A stretch of 64,000 bases of DNA from Lophius americanus (GCA_037951165.1 JBBDHG010000104.1:236001-300000); one strand, 5' to 3'; positions 23,101-59,952 are shown, numbered from the stretch's first letter. Program-made: numbers and translations. Notes: generated from the sequence alone by a model not told the origin.

Positions 23101-24035
23101 TTAGCTCACAACATCACCGATGCTGCGAATTTTCTATGCTAACCGCATCCAAAATCCAAACCGTAGTCAAGCGTTACCGTCTAAAACGTGTCAAATTTGA
23201 CAAGGTCTTCAAATTGCCCATTGCGTCTCCTTCTAATACTTCACCGGGACTTGCAGGGAGGAGAAAACAAAAGAAATTTAAAATGTATCGCCAAGAAAAG
23301 CGAGGTAGGAAAAGAAATGAGGGAAGGTGTGTGCACCAGGTGAGATACTGCGTAGACGGCAACCACGTCTTTTTCTTTGGTGCTGTCAGAACTGACGAAC
23401 AGTCGAGGACTCGCGATAAAGACATCAGGACCCAAATAAATCCGTTGAATGTGCAGATGGACGGGAGTCTAATGAGTGTGAACGGCCACAATCCTCTCTT
23501 TAGAAACGTACAGATTAAAGAGGAAGAGTACGACCCCTACTACTGGGGTATGACGCCAGAACAGGACGCGGAGGAACCGTATCACTCGCACTATGATGCC
23601 GTCAAAACAGAGTCAAAGAACTGGAACGGTCTGGTGGAGCGTCTAATCATAGGTGAACCCGAAGGACCTTTTGGGTATTCTTTTTCCACCACATATCCCA
23701 ACTTTGAAAGCAACATAAAAACCGATTCACAGACAGAAGGTGTCCAGTATTACATGCTGGCTGAATCCCAAAGGTCGGAGGGTCACGCCCTGCTGTCCCC
23801 GTGTTCCAACCTAAAAAGAGAGATGGACTCTGCAGTTGGGTATTTAGATCCGGCTGAAGAAGCAGTCTCCCACGAATACTCCATAATAACCATAGGTGAA
23901 GGCGATGACAGCACGCTGATCAAAGAAGAGCAAGAAAATGAGCTCGCCGACTCGTACTATGACGAAGGCGTGTTATACGCCGAAGGTGAAGAAGGGTATC
24001 ACACCGGAATGCATCACGATGCGTCGTATTTCTAG
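16767..24035 (+). CDS. Unrecognised twelve-module protein, single large exon
   Basis: I do not recognise this family. From ATG 16767 (AAAATGG, good context) the frame runs 2,422 codons to TAG 24033-24035 without interruption; an acceptor at 16687 and possible exon 13847-13875 would add 36 residues. The body is twelve diverged copies of one module: core IGLxhxV, a Lys/Gln-rich loop, LTxxxhhEhxxFA, a helix, then ILxxNFDL, usually closed by a short F-x-L-P motif. Type-I modules carry an extra LWKLRA...IL helix. Approximate spans: 16776-17120 (I), 17350-17680 (II), 18000-18375 (I), 18490-18760 (II), 18937-19315 (I), 19525-19830 (II), 19970-20280 (II), 20912-21285 (I), 21390-21700 (II), 21837-22210 (I), 22430-22735 (II), 22915-23225 (II). 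Copies 8-12 are a second edition of copies 3-7. Linkers hold Lys/Arg clusters (KKRKLALLRK, KKRKLALQMK) and CPKC motifs; the last 250 residues are acidic with repeated hKxE sites. No signal peptide, membrane segment or catalytic motif is visible, so a nuclear, scaffold-like role is a guess. Freedom from stops over 7 kb argues it is expressed. Confidence 0.85.
17150..17186 (+). repeat. (AAC)n coding microsatellite, poly-Asn
   Basis: An AAC/CAA trinucleotide run inside the module gene encodes ten consecutive Asn after Ser-Ser, in the linker between modules 1 and 2. Its unit is three bases, so length changes keep the frame. Confidence 0.95.
18009..20911 (+). repeat. First edition of the five-module block (modules 3-7)
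   Basis: The block repeats at 20919-23220. Matching landmarks are offset by 2,910 (LWKLRANRV, 18009 and 20919), 2,904 (18513 and 21417), 2,904 (18942 and 21846), 2,910 (19551 and 22461) and 2,940 bases (19995 and 22935). The near-constant offset shows a tandem duplication of the whole block, after which the copies diverged moderately. Confidence 0.92.
20919..23220 (+). repeat. Second edition of the five-module block (modules 8-12)
   Basis: Same module order (I-II-I-II-II) and same short motifs between modules as at 18009-20275, including the CPKCYQ motif and the SRRQ...KKRKLAL basic stretch. See the first edition for the offsets. Confidence 0.92.
23263..24032 (+). other. Basic-then-acidic C-terminal tail of the module protein
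   Basis: After module 12 comes a basic cluster (RRKQKKFKMYRQEKRGRKR) that resembles a nuclear localisation signal, then about 230 residues rich in Asp, Glu, Tyr and Ser without modules. Five sites fit or nearly fit the SUMO-acceptor pattern hydrophobic-K-x-E/D: IKEE (in VQIKEEEYD), VKTE, IKTD, LKRE and IKEE (in LIKEEQE). The pattern is common in nuclear regulators; modification is inferred, not shown. Confidence 0.6.
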
Positions 24036-24720
24036 ACTGTCGTAGACGGAGGAGGTTCTAATCATGGCTACCAGCTTCATTCGCCGCTATAAAAGACTTT
24101 CATGGATAAGAATGCTGTTGATCACTTATATTTAACTGTTAAAAAATAATACTAAACAGCTCTTCAAAAGGGCCGTCAATGTTATATTTGTTGAAGCTTT
24201 TTATTTTTTATTTGACTTCAAACGTGTTTGTGCCACAACTGGAAAATGTTTCTGTTGTGAAAACCTTACTTTGTTGTCCTAGCAGTTATTTATAATAGTT
24301 ATAAATAGCCGTGCAGTATTATATGATAGTATAGTAGTATATTATAGCTATTTATAACATTCTGGCTGTTGTAGAATCGCTTGCCTTCCGTTATGTTGTT
24401 CTTCATTTGTTGTCTTTCATTTTCATTAGTGGCTTTTCTAATCTTGTGTTTAATCATTTCTGTTTTTGCATCATGTTTATTTTTTCAACATGGAAACAAA
24501 TTGCGTACTTACAATAGAAAATTAAACCTGTATTCTAAATAAGTAAAATAAGTGTGTTTTTAAAAGTTTGAGACCATCTTGTCTACTTATTTGTTTGTCC
24601 TGTCAAGAACTAAGAACCCTGTACCATAAGACAGGCCTTTAATTATGTCTCTTCATCGATCTTTTGTATCGATCCTCTAATCCCCTTTGACAGGAGTTAG
24701 TTACCCTGTGAGAGAATAAA
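24036..24720 (+). other. 3' UTR of the module gene with poly(A) signals
   Basis: AT-rich non-coding sequence after the TAG. Candidate signals are ATTAAA at 24521-24526 and AATAAA at 24715-24720. Which one is used cannot be told. Confidence 0.55.
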
Positions 24721-26050
24721 AAAGTCTGACGGTAAAGTTGTAGCTGTGATGCGTTCAGTGGCCTGTAGGTGGTGCTCTACCCTTCTTTTTCTCAAAGCCC
24801 ATACAGTCTAATGAAATGAGTGAGTCTTAAGTAGCCTTAATTACAAAGTAATTTATTACTTTATATGAAATGCCCTTTAGGTGTTTGACTGCTAAGTGCT
24901 TGTCAGAACATCTGCCAACTGTCAGAGGTTAAAGGTCAGGGAGTGGATGACTGCATGGACACCTGGTTTAGCAACATTTTTTTTTTTTTAGGAGCCATGT
25001 TCAAATACAGTTTATTTTCCTTTTTCATGCAGGGGAAGTAGAGAGTTTGGGATCTTTCACCTTACCGAAAGTTTGTATTATTTCATCAAGGTAAAATGTG
25101 AATAAAATCACATTATAGGTAAAAAAAAAACTGATAGAGAATGAGTGATAGAAATTAATTAATTTTTTAAAATCTTACTTTTCCGGCTTCGCCCACAAAC
25201 TGCAGCTGTTTAAATACTTGTTAGGATTGACAATTAACTATTGGAATGTAAGTTTTTTCCCATGGCTACAAGTTGAAATGAGGTTTATTCTGTTTGTGGT
25301 ATTTGTCTCATAGTAGGGGTTTTGGGTAATATGTGAGAAGGAGTTTTATTTTTCTCCTGAAACCATAAACGCATGTCTTATGTACTGTGGAGGTGTGTTT
25401 TGATAGTTTGGGTATGTTACAAATTTAAATTCACCCATGAAATCTGTAGGGGGGGAAAAGAGTTTTTCAAATATACATTTACTATAACTGAAATTGTAAA
25501 AAAAAGGTATGGGTTAACCCTTTAATATCCTGCTCAACTGTTAGATTAAGCCCCTTTTCTCCATTTCTTATTGAAAAATGCAATTTAACCTGTTCATAAC
25601 ATGACGCAGGTGCAGTATGTATTGTTTAAAGAGTAGTGGAATTTTACATATTAATGTATTTGAGGACTTATTAACCAGAATTATGTAAATTGATAAAAAC
25701 AAAGAAAAAAAGTCTAATACGGACCAAATAGTTTTCTAAAACAAAATCTTTGCCAAAAGGTTGAGCTAATCTAATTGAAAGTTTATTTATAAATTGTTTT
25801 GCTGTTTAAATAACATTCTTGACCAAATGATTTTGTCATTTATTTTATGAAATCAATGAATGCCCAAAATAAAATATGCAAATAAATACATTGTCCCATT
25901 TTTTTCGTCTTTGTGACACAATTGAAGGGTTATATAAGTTCCAAAGATCTTACTTTAATCTTGTTACCCCCTGATATGAATCACCAAACGTAACTCAGGT
26001 ATTAGTCACGGTGGCTGATTGTACTTTTGGATGGATCATTTGAATCAAGT
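24721..26050. other. Intergenic spacer, nothing recognised
   Basis: AT-rich sequence with short A and T runs between the module gene and itsn2. No convincing open frame or named repeat. Confidence 0.55.
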
Positions 26051-26059
26051 TGTTTCCAT

Positions 26060-26247
26060 GTGTAAGTCACGGAGTTTTATTTTGAAACGCATGGGCGGAA
26101 GTGGTTGGAACTGTGTGTGTGACTTGACTCTTTGGAGACGCCCATCTGTAGTCCACACCCGCCTCGGCTGCAGGATCGGTTCCTCCCTCCTCAGCAACTT
26201 GAAGCCAGCCTGGATGTCGGATCACCGCCGCATTTCTGCTGCAACAG
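26060..26247 (+). promoter_or_regulatory. itsn2: itsn2 promoter and likely non-coding exon 1
   Basis: A local rise in GC and CpG content ends in CTGCTGCAACAG followed by the donor GTAAAC at 26248. It lies upstream of the first itsn2 coding exon (32656) with no other gene between. Vertebrate ITSN genes have a non-coding exon 1 followed by a long intron, which fits. An open frame covers this stretch but has no resemblance to a known N-terminus, so I treat it as UTR. The transcription start is not determined. Confidence 0.5.
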
Positions 26248-27748
26248 GTAAACGATCATAAAGCATTAAAATATTTAACGGAACGACCAAACGGAAACAC
26301 GCGGGACTCTATCGCCGCTGACCTCATATCTACCTTTTTATTGAAAGGAAGCACTAATGGGGATGTCCCTCTTAATTAAATCCTAATCTAAAACACGAGC
26401 TTATGTGGCGCATTTTAGTCTTTTCACGTAGATCTTTATAGGAAGTTTAAAAAAAAAAAGAAGAAAGAATTCATGTGTTTGTTTGTGTTTGTGTGTGTGT
26501 GTGTGTGTGAGTGTGTTATATCTGAATCTGTCATGATACGCAGTGGCTGTCTTTTGTTTGCGTTTGGAAACAAAACGCACCATATGGCTTGGAAAACCTT
26601 ACACGTGTAAAATTAACACCTACCGTCACTTCTGATAAAACCGTTTTTAGATTATATAAAGATCCACGTAAAGGCTACAGCTTTCTTTTTATCTTGTTGT
26701 GACAATAGTCGTTACAGAGTCCAGTAATGTATGGAGGTGGTGTAGCGGTGGATGCTGGGAAAAGGCTTCCAGACCTACATTTGAGTTTTTTCTCATGTAT
26801 TTATTTGTTTATTTATTTAAAGGAATCGTATACAAACCAGCCACAGACAGTCAGTGGCTTTTTTTTGCATGTCAGTAAATGTAATATCAGAGTGTCATAA
26901 CCCTTTATTCGAGAAAAAAGGAATAACCATCCAATATTCAGAATATTCACTCTGACATAATCTTCCTGGCAAAAAAACAAATGACTGATGTTGTGAGTTT
27001 CAAGAGGTGGGCTCTTATTCCACCCAGCATGCAGAGAGACCTTTTTAAGGTGTCTATTTTTATTACACGTTATTTGTGATGATGAGTTCAATTTAAACTC
27101 GTGTGCACAAACGTGACATCATGTTAGCCAGGTGTGATCCCAGCGTCACAGGTGATGCTTCCAGAATGTTTGAGCTCTCCATTCCTCTGAGATTATGGCA
27201 GGTTGACCGCTTTAATAAACACGTTGGTGTTCATTCGCTGCAGTGTGGACTAATTACAGAGGTTGTGGAGACGCGTGTGTGTGTGTGTGTTTGTGTGTGT
27301 GTGTGGAAAGAGGAGGCTGTCTTTTCTGAGGTGGTTGAATCCCCAATGGCTGTGACACCTGGCCTCATTCCTGCAGGAAGTGCTACAAAATCCACCTGCC
27401 AATAAAGACAGACTTTCATGACACACACGCACACACACACACACACACATTCAATAGAAGCCCATTATTAACCCTTTGATGTCCTCACCCAGAAACAACA
27501 AAAAATTACCAATTTCCCAATTGTTTCTGGGAAATGTATTAATTAATATCTCACACTCTCTAAATTAACCATAAAATGGAAAATCAATTTGTTCAAGCAT
27601 GTTTTAAATACAAAATAAATAAAAATTCACCGCCAGAAAAGCCCAAAATCTTCTGGCGTTGGCTTTTTTCACCTGCAGCCCGGCAGACGGAGGTGTATGG
27701 ATGCCTTTGTGTGTTTCTTTGCCTTTGTGCAGAGGCTTAAAATGCAAG

Positions 27749-27755
<7 letters not shown>

Positions 27756-27810
<55 letters not shown>
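27756..27810. repeat. (CA)n microsatellite
   Basis: An almost pure CA dinucleotide run of about 55 bases, introduced by CGCGCG, in itsn2 intron 1. Confidence 0.95.
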
Positions 27811-27812
<2 letters not shown>

Positions 27813-28317
27813 CCTCTTTCTTCCTCGGGCTCAGCAAAGCTTCCTGGGTTGCGTGGACCCAAACAGGGTCTGCCTCTGTGTGAGGAGGGCATGTCGGACA
27901 CACTGGTGCACACAGGCCCGTGCATTGATAGGCACATCCGACGGGGCCGATCCGGCGTACACAGGTGTCAATCAGCATGCAGGGCAGAGTGGAAGGCTCT
28001 TTGCTTCATGTTCTTCAGTGCAGCGGGTCAGTAGAACAACGGCCTGCATGTATCCTAGACTTTCTAAACGCGATTGTAAAGTCTGGGCCGAAATCGGAAC
28101 AACTTAAGAGGTAGCGAAGAGATAAAAGACGCTTTTTTTCAGCACCTAGAACAGATGAGGCCATGAGAGGGAAAGTTCTTTTCTGACTTTGGAACTCTGT
28201 GTCAACAAATTGATCTTAGCTCCGTGTTTACCTTCTGCTCTCGTCTGTGAGGAAGACGACCCGGTCGTCATCGCAGTCACAGTGAATGTGACTATAGTGA
28301 ATTTGATCCCATTCTAA

Positions 28318-28354
<37 letters not shown>

Positions 28355-28358
<4 letters not shown>

Positions 28359-28477
28359 TTCCTGGTTCCAACACATCAACTTCTAGAACAATATGTTCAC
28401 TCGCTTTTCCAATGTAACAAGCTGTTCAATCTTATTCTGTCTTAATTGTCAGGGATTATAAGGTAATGACTGATCTG

Positions 28478-28480
<3 letters not shown>
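28355..28480 (-). mobile_element. Decayed Tc1-like left-end fragment
   Basis: Contains CCTGGTTCCAACACATCAAC and TTCACTCGCTTTTCCAATGT (reverse of the Tc1 5' region) and a degenerate terminal repeat AAGGTAATGACTGATCTGTA next to the TA array. The TA array may have expanded from the TA target site. Confidence 0.6.
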
Positions 28481-28690
<210 letters not shown>

Positions 28691-29279
28691 GTTCCTTGAT
28701 ATTTCTTCCTTGTTGTGTATTTTGATTTCTAGTTATTGCAGTTTATGTCTGATCTATAACCCAACATTTGATGGACTTTATGTGTCAGTTATTACATTTT
28801 CAGCTATTCAGGTACTGAAGTAGTTTCTAAATATTATCAACAGTAACATTAGAGGTTTTAAGAGAAATAAAGTCTCTCCCAGGACATATGGGACACAAGC
28901 GAATGAGGTTATGTCAGTGTTGATGAAGAGGGTGTCCTCGGCTCCTGGTGTTGATTCTGGGCTGGTCCAATCCAGGATGCGTCCGTGTTTGAACGGAGAC
29001 GGCTCTCCAACGGCAGCTAATGGCAGACAGTATCTCGCATTTGGAACCACGTCCACCTCAGGGTGGAAAAGTGTTTGTGCATGATGGGCGGAGCAGAGTC
29101 CCTCACAGACAAGTGTTTGCTAAAGGCAGACTAACGCAGACTAAAGTTCACATACATTATATTCACAGGTGTCAGGTGGTACAACAGACACGTTCCATGA
29201 TAACCCGGGAAAATGCTTCGGTGTTTGATTAAAGAATGGACAAAAGGCATTTTCTGTCAAGGTTCCACATACAGGTGGA

Positions 29280-29590
29280 GGTGTGGAGGTGTGGAGGACG
29301 GCAGAGTTTTTGACAAAGTGGTTCACGCTCTTGGAGAGTGAGAGGTTGCCTGAGGAAATGAAAGGAAAAGTGTGGTGGTGCTGATATTCAAGAACAAGGG
29401 CGTGTTCAGAGCTGCAGAGGTACGGAGACGATGAGCCACAAGATGAAGGTCTGGGAGGGAGTCGTAGAAGCTAAGCTGAGAAAATAGGTTAGAAATTTGT
29501 GAGCAGCAGCGGTTCAGGTCCAGAAAGAGTTCTGCAGGTGAGATGTCAGCGCTGAGAGTGCTGAGGAGGAGCTCAGAACCAGATGATGGA
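29280..29590 (+). mobile_element. RTE-type LINE reverse-transcriptase fragment
   Basis: Matches the nucleotide sequence of fish RTE elements as I remember it: TTGGAGAGTGAGAGGTTGCC, then GATATTCAAGAACAAGGGCG, ACGATGAGCCACAAGATGAA, GTCTGGGAGGGAGTCGTAGA and CCAGAAAGAGTTCTGCAG. The implied peptide (SHKMKVWEGVVEAKL) corresponds to the reverse-transcriptase region before the catalytic YDRVP part. Frameshifts and a stop are present, so it is a dead fragment. It runs straight into the minisatellite at 29590-30105. Confidence 0.7.
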
Positions 29591-30105
29591 GAAGTGCGGA
29601 GAAGGTGAGAAGGAGGTGATGGAGAAGGTGAGAAGGAGGTGATGAAGAAGTACAGAGAAGGTGAGAAGGAGGTAATGGAGAAGGTGAGAAGGAGGTGATG
29701 GAGAAGTACAGAGAAGGTGAGAAGGAGGTGATGGAGAAGTACAGAGAAGGTGAGAAGGAGGTGATGGAGAAGTACAGAGAAGGTGAGAAGGAGGTGATGG
29801 GGAAGTACAGAGAAGGTGAGAAGGAGGTGATGGGGAAGTACAGAGAAGGTGAGAAGGAGGTGATGAAGAAGTACAGAGAAGGTGAGAAGGAGGTAATGGA
29901 GAAGGTGAGAAGGAGGTGATGGAGAAGTACAGAGAAGGTGAGAAGGAGGTGATGGAGAAGTACAGAGAAGGTGAGAAGGAGGTGATGGAGAAGTACAGAG
30001 AAGGTGAGAAGGAGGTGATGGGGAAGTACAGAGAAGGTGAGAAGGAGGTGATGGGGAAGTACAGAGAAGGTGAGAAGGAGGTGATGGAGAAGTACAGAGT
30101 CCAAC
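29585..30105 (+). repeat. 33-bp minisatellite derived from the RTE fragment
   Basis: About fifteen copies of a 33-bp unit containing GTACAGAGAAGGTGAGAAGG, plus a shorter variant lacking GTACAGA. The unit reads EKYREGEKEVM in one frame and is open on the opposite strand too, so long open frames appear on both strands. It corresponds to the next segment of the RTE reverse transcriptase (MEKYREGQKEL), so the array grew out of the inserted LINE. Not a gene. Confidence 0.88.
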
Positions 30106-30300
30106 CTGCCTGTCTAGTAAAGAAGAAAAAGGTGACAGGACATAACATGGAGATAATAACCTGACTGTGAAGAGTGTACGTAGTGTCTAAAGCATTTTAT
30201 GATGCAGGGACAAATAAAAGTGAGAGTCGACAAATAACCGCTTCTGTCTCCTTGTTCCCGTTTTTATTTCTCTGAATTTATGCTTTTGAACTTGCCAGTA

Positions 30301-30725
30301 TTGTGTGTGTGTGTGTGTGTCTGTGTGTGTGTATATGTGTGTGTATGTATATGTTTGTGTGTGTATCCTTGTGTGTGTGTTTGCAGGTGTATGTATATGT
30401 GTGTGTGTGTGTGTGTGTGCGCGTCTGCGGTTGTGTGTATATGAGTGCGTATCCTTGTGTGTGAGTGTGTATGCTTGTGTGTGAGTGTGTATGCTTGTGT
30501 GTGAGTGTGTAGGCTTGTGTGTGAGTGTGTGCTTGTGTGTGAGTGTGTATGCTTGTGTGTGAGTGTGTATGCTCGTGTGTGAGTGTGTATGCTCGTGTGT
30601 GAGTGTGTATGCTTGTGTGTGAGTGTGTATGCTTGTGTGTGAGTGTGTATGCTCGTGTGTGAGTGTGTATGTGTGTATATGAGTGTGTATGCTCGTGTGT
30701 GAGTGTGTATGCTCGTGTGTGTGTC
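30301..30725 (+). repeat. GT-rich compound satellite
   Basis: GT dinucleotides (30301-30420) pass into an array of about 18-bp units near GTATGCTTGTGTGTGAGT (30440-30725). Units differ at TATGCT versus TAGGCT and GCTT versus GCTC. The reverse strand reads as His-Thr-Ser repeats, without coding meaning. Confidence 0.93.
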
Positions 30726-31556
30726 TGAGAGAGACTCGTACTTGCAGCGGGAAACTCATCACTCTTCAGTAATTGGCGGTGACGGCGTGTGAGAGAATTG
30801 ATTTGAAGTGCAACCATCGTCTTGTCCCTCCCTTCCAGGACTGAACCGAGGGAAGCCAGTGTGAAGCAGGATCAAACAGAGCAGGAGTAAGAGAGGCGGG
30901 GGCGTCGTATCGGAGAACAAATAAGAAGTAGAGCAGCTGAAATGTCACAGATGGAGCGGGGGGAGAAGGTAGAAGGTTTGAGGGAACGATGTGGTGGATC
31001 CAGGGAGGAGGCTGCTCTGGAGAAACCTCGCCTTTTATCCACAGGCGTCTGCGTAGAGCATCATAAACTAGAATGGTAATCCGACGTGTTTGTATGTTTG
31101 CACAGGTAGGCTCACCTGACTGATCCCGACGTTTTGTTTTTGGCACGGGGGCGGGGCGGCATAGAGGAATGATAAACAGCAGGAGCAGGAAATCCTGTCT
31201 TAAGTGGGATTGTGAAGATAAGTGGAGTTTGATTGATCCTGATCACGGGGACTGGATCTCCTCGGCGATAAGCCTGAACGCGATTGAAGCTGACGATGAA
31301 ACGGCAAAGGAGGAGGTAAAATGGCAGGAAACAAGGAACAAGACATGGCTTTTTACATGGCAGGACTTTGGATGACTCTTAAAATGAATATTGCGCTCAT
31401 CTGTTAGTGGGATATTATGGGCTGCAACGGCTCATCTGTCATCTGGACCTCCTGGGATTTTCCCAGAGATCCTGCCTCAGACTGCAGTCAATATCTCCGT
31501 ACGTCATTTCTTTATAAGTTACATGAAGTACAGATACTTTTAGGCTATGCACTAAT

Positions 31557-31908
31557 CAGCCATAAGATTATAACCATCGGCAGGTGAGGTGAATAACAAT
31601 TGATTTTCTTGTTACATAGCAGCTGTCGCTGGGTTAGATGAACTAGTCAGCAAGTCAACCTTTTTGTCCTTGAACTTGATGTGCTGGAAGCAGGAAAAAT
31701 GGACACGCTGAAGGACGAGGGTTGAATTGTGAGGCTGGACGACTGGGTCAGAGCGTCTCCAAAGGCTTATTGGGTATTCCCTCATCCATCCAATAAATTA
31801 TCTGGGATGGGCTGAAAAAAAAGGTCCAATCCAGGAGACCCCACCTCTCAAATGATCATACGTGAAGGAATTGCTGCGAAGCATATTTTGAAAAGGCTTG
31901 TGGAGTCC

Positions 31909-31913
<5 letters not shown>
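31557..31913 (+). mobile_element. Tc1-like element, internally deleted
   Basis: Left end AATCAGCCATAAGATTATAA, then GGCAGGTGAGGTGAATAACA, CTTGATGTGCTGGAAGCAGG and GACGACTGGGTCAGAGCGTC, the canonical order of a fish Tc1 5' part. After 31790 it jumps to late-element sequence (CTTGTGGAGTCCATG) and stops at a TA run. No transposase can be made. Confidence 0.75.

Positions 31914-31961
<48 letters not shown>
31912..31961. repeat. (TA)n microsatellite
   Basis: About 50 bases of pure TA at the truncated right edge of the Tc1 derivative. Confidence 0.95.
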
Positions 31962-31964
<3 letters not shown>

Positions 31965-31987
31965 ATAAGTTTAAAGGCTATCAAAGA

Positions 31988-32193
31988 CCCGACCCTTGCC
32001 AAATAGTGAGCACAACTGTCTGTACAGCTAGCTTGATATTGCCAAATAGTGACCCGCAGTGATAAGAGCCATGTTATAAGCTGTTTATAAACGTTATCGT
32101 ATGACTCATGAAGTGTTTACAACCTCATTTATAACCCAATAATAAACTATTCATAAATCCTTTATGAAGGTATTCTTATTGTACAGTGGTACC
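31988..32193 (+). mobile_element. MITE with GGTACCACTTTACA-type end, copy 1
   Basis: Shares GCCAAATAGTGAGCACA, GATATTGCCAAATAGTGA and ATGTTATAAGCTGTTTATAA, in order, with the copy at 59604-59952. Its right end, TTGTACAGTGGTACC, is the inverse of the left end of that other copy. A GGTACCACTTTACAA-like end is common among fish DNA-transposon MITEs. Confidence 0.6.
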
Positions 32194-32655
32194 TTGTATT
32201 TATATCCTCCACATGTCATACATGTGTATATTTCCGGAAGTACTTTATCAATATTAGCTTTTAAACCGAAACAATACTATTATTTGAATTCATTGAGGAT
32301 TAATATTTGTCTTCCTCTATTTCATATAGCCAGTAAATGACAATGCTTATTTTGATAATGATTGTGCAGAAAAGCCAAGTGGCGGCCAGATTAAGTGGCG
32401 AAAGAAGGATACAGTAAGTTTACTAAAAGGACTTCAGGTTTGATCTACCATCTGTGATCAGAGAGAACACAATGATAAATGTTTCCTTCCTCCCAGACCA
32501 ACGTCACCTCCCCCCCCCCCCACCCCCTGAATTTACATCCTTCCTGTTGTCTTGTCTCATTCTTACACGAATGATCGTGTTCCTCGCCGCCCCCTGTCGC
32601 ACACTCGAAGTAGGCCTCACACCTATTTTCTTGCTTCCTCTCTCTTTCTCTGCAG

Positions 32656-32682
32656 ATGCCTGAGAGAGAGTCAGCTGAGTAG
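32656..32682 (+). other. itsn2: Upstream ORF in the itsn2 leader
   Basis: The first bases of itsn2 exon 2 are an ATG (32656-32658) opening a frame of eight codons (MPESAE-like, MPERESAE) closed by TAG at 32680-32682, 38 bases before the main ATG. Such a uORF would be expected to lower main-frame translation. Confidence 0.5.
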
Positions 32683-32720
32683 AGGACCTCCCTCGCTGCC
32701 GGCACTTTCCACCTGCAGCC

Positions 32721-59229
<26,509 letters not shown>

Positions 59230-59603
59230 GTGAGTGAACCTCCAAGCTTTTATCAGTATTTCCTCTGTCATCAAATCACTCATTCACACATGTCCTGAAT
59301 AATTATGGGACGGTAAGCGTAACAGAGTTGGTGTGAACCACTGAGGGGGTCACTGATGTACATGAGCCTACTTGACTTGAAAAAAAAAGAGCTCCATTTT
59401 GACGCTTACCTCATTGTAACCTCGATTAGCTGGAAAAATTTTAAGCTCAAGACTCAGATCTTTTAAATATCTATGATCCGGCTGCAACATCATTTAAAAT
59501 CATTGAGACAAATATGGGGACTCTGTTAAAACTCTTGCCAAGACTTGGGTGGGAAGGTTTTTACTGCCCTCATTTCTGTCATTCATTTCTGTTAAAATAA
59601 CTG

Positions 59604-59867
59604 GGGTACCACTTTACAAAAAAAGACTTCATCTTGATCAGGATTTATAAATGGTTTGTCTGATGTTTACTTATTAAGCTGTAAACACTTTATAAATCCT
59701 TCATAAGCTGCTATAACTAAGGAAATATATAAAGTGTATCAGGGACTTGCTGCGTGCCAAATAGTGGGCACACTTATTTATGCTGCGAGCTGGACATTGC
59801 CAAATAGTGATCTGCATTGATAAATTGAGATCTATGTTATAAGCTGTTTATAAATGCTTACTAATGA

Positions 59868-59909
<42 letters not shown>

Positions 59910-59952
59910 AACCATTTATAAATTCTTTGTAAAGGCAGTCTAAGGTGGCACT
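59604..59952 (+). mobile_element. MITE with GGTACCACTTTACA-type end, copy 2
   Basis: Left end GGGGTACCACTTTACAAAA, interior shared with 31988-32193, right end AAGGCAGTCTAAGGTGGCAC. A TA run interrupts it at 59872-59903. Confidence 0.6.

Noticed and set aside
26019..26261. 80-codon open frame at the itsn2 promoter as a coding exon
   Set aside because: No likeness to a known N-terminus; the position and CpG content fit a non-coding first exon.
29514..30148. Long open frames on both strands over the 33-bp array
   Set aside because: Unit length is a multiple of three without stops, so open frames are automatic; origin in a dead LINE is visible.
30187..30817. His-Thr-Ser repeat frames (about 190 codons) on the minus strand
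   Set aside because: Translation of the GT-rich satellite.
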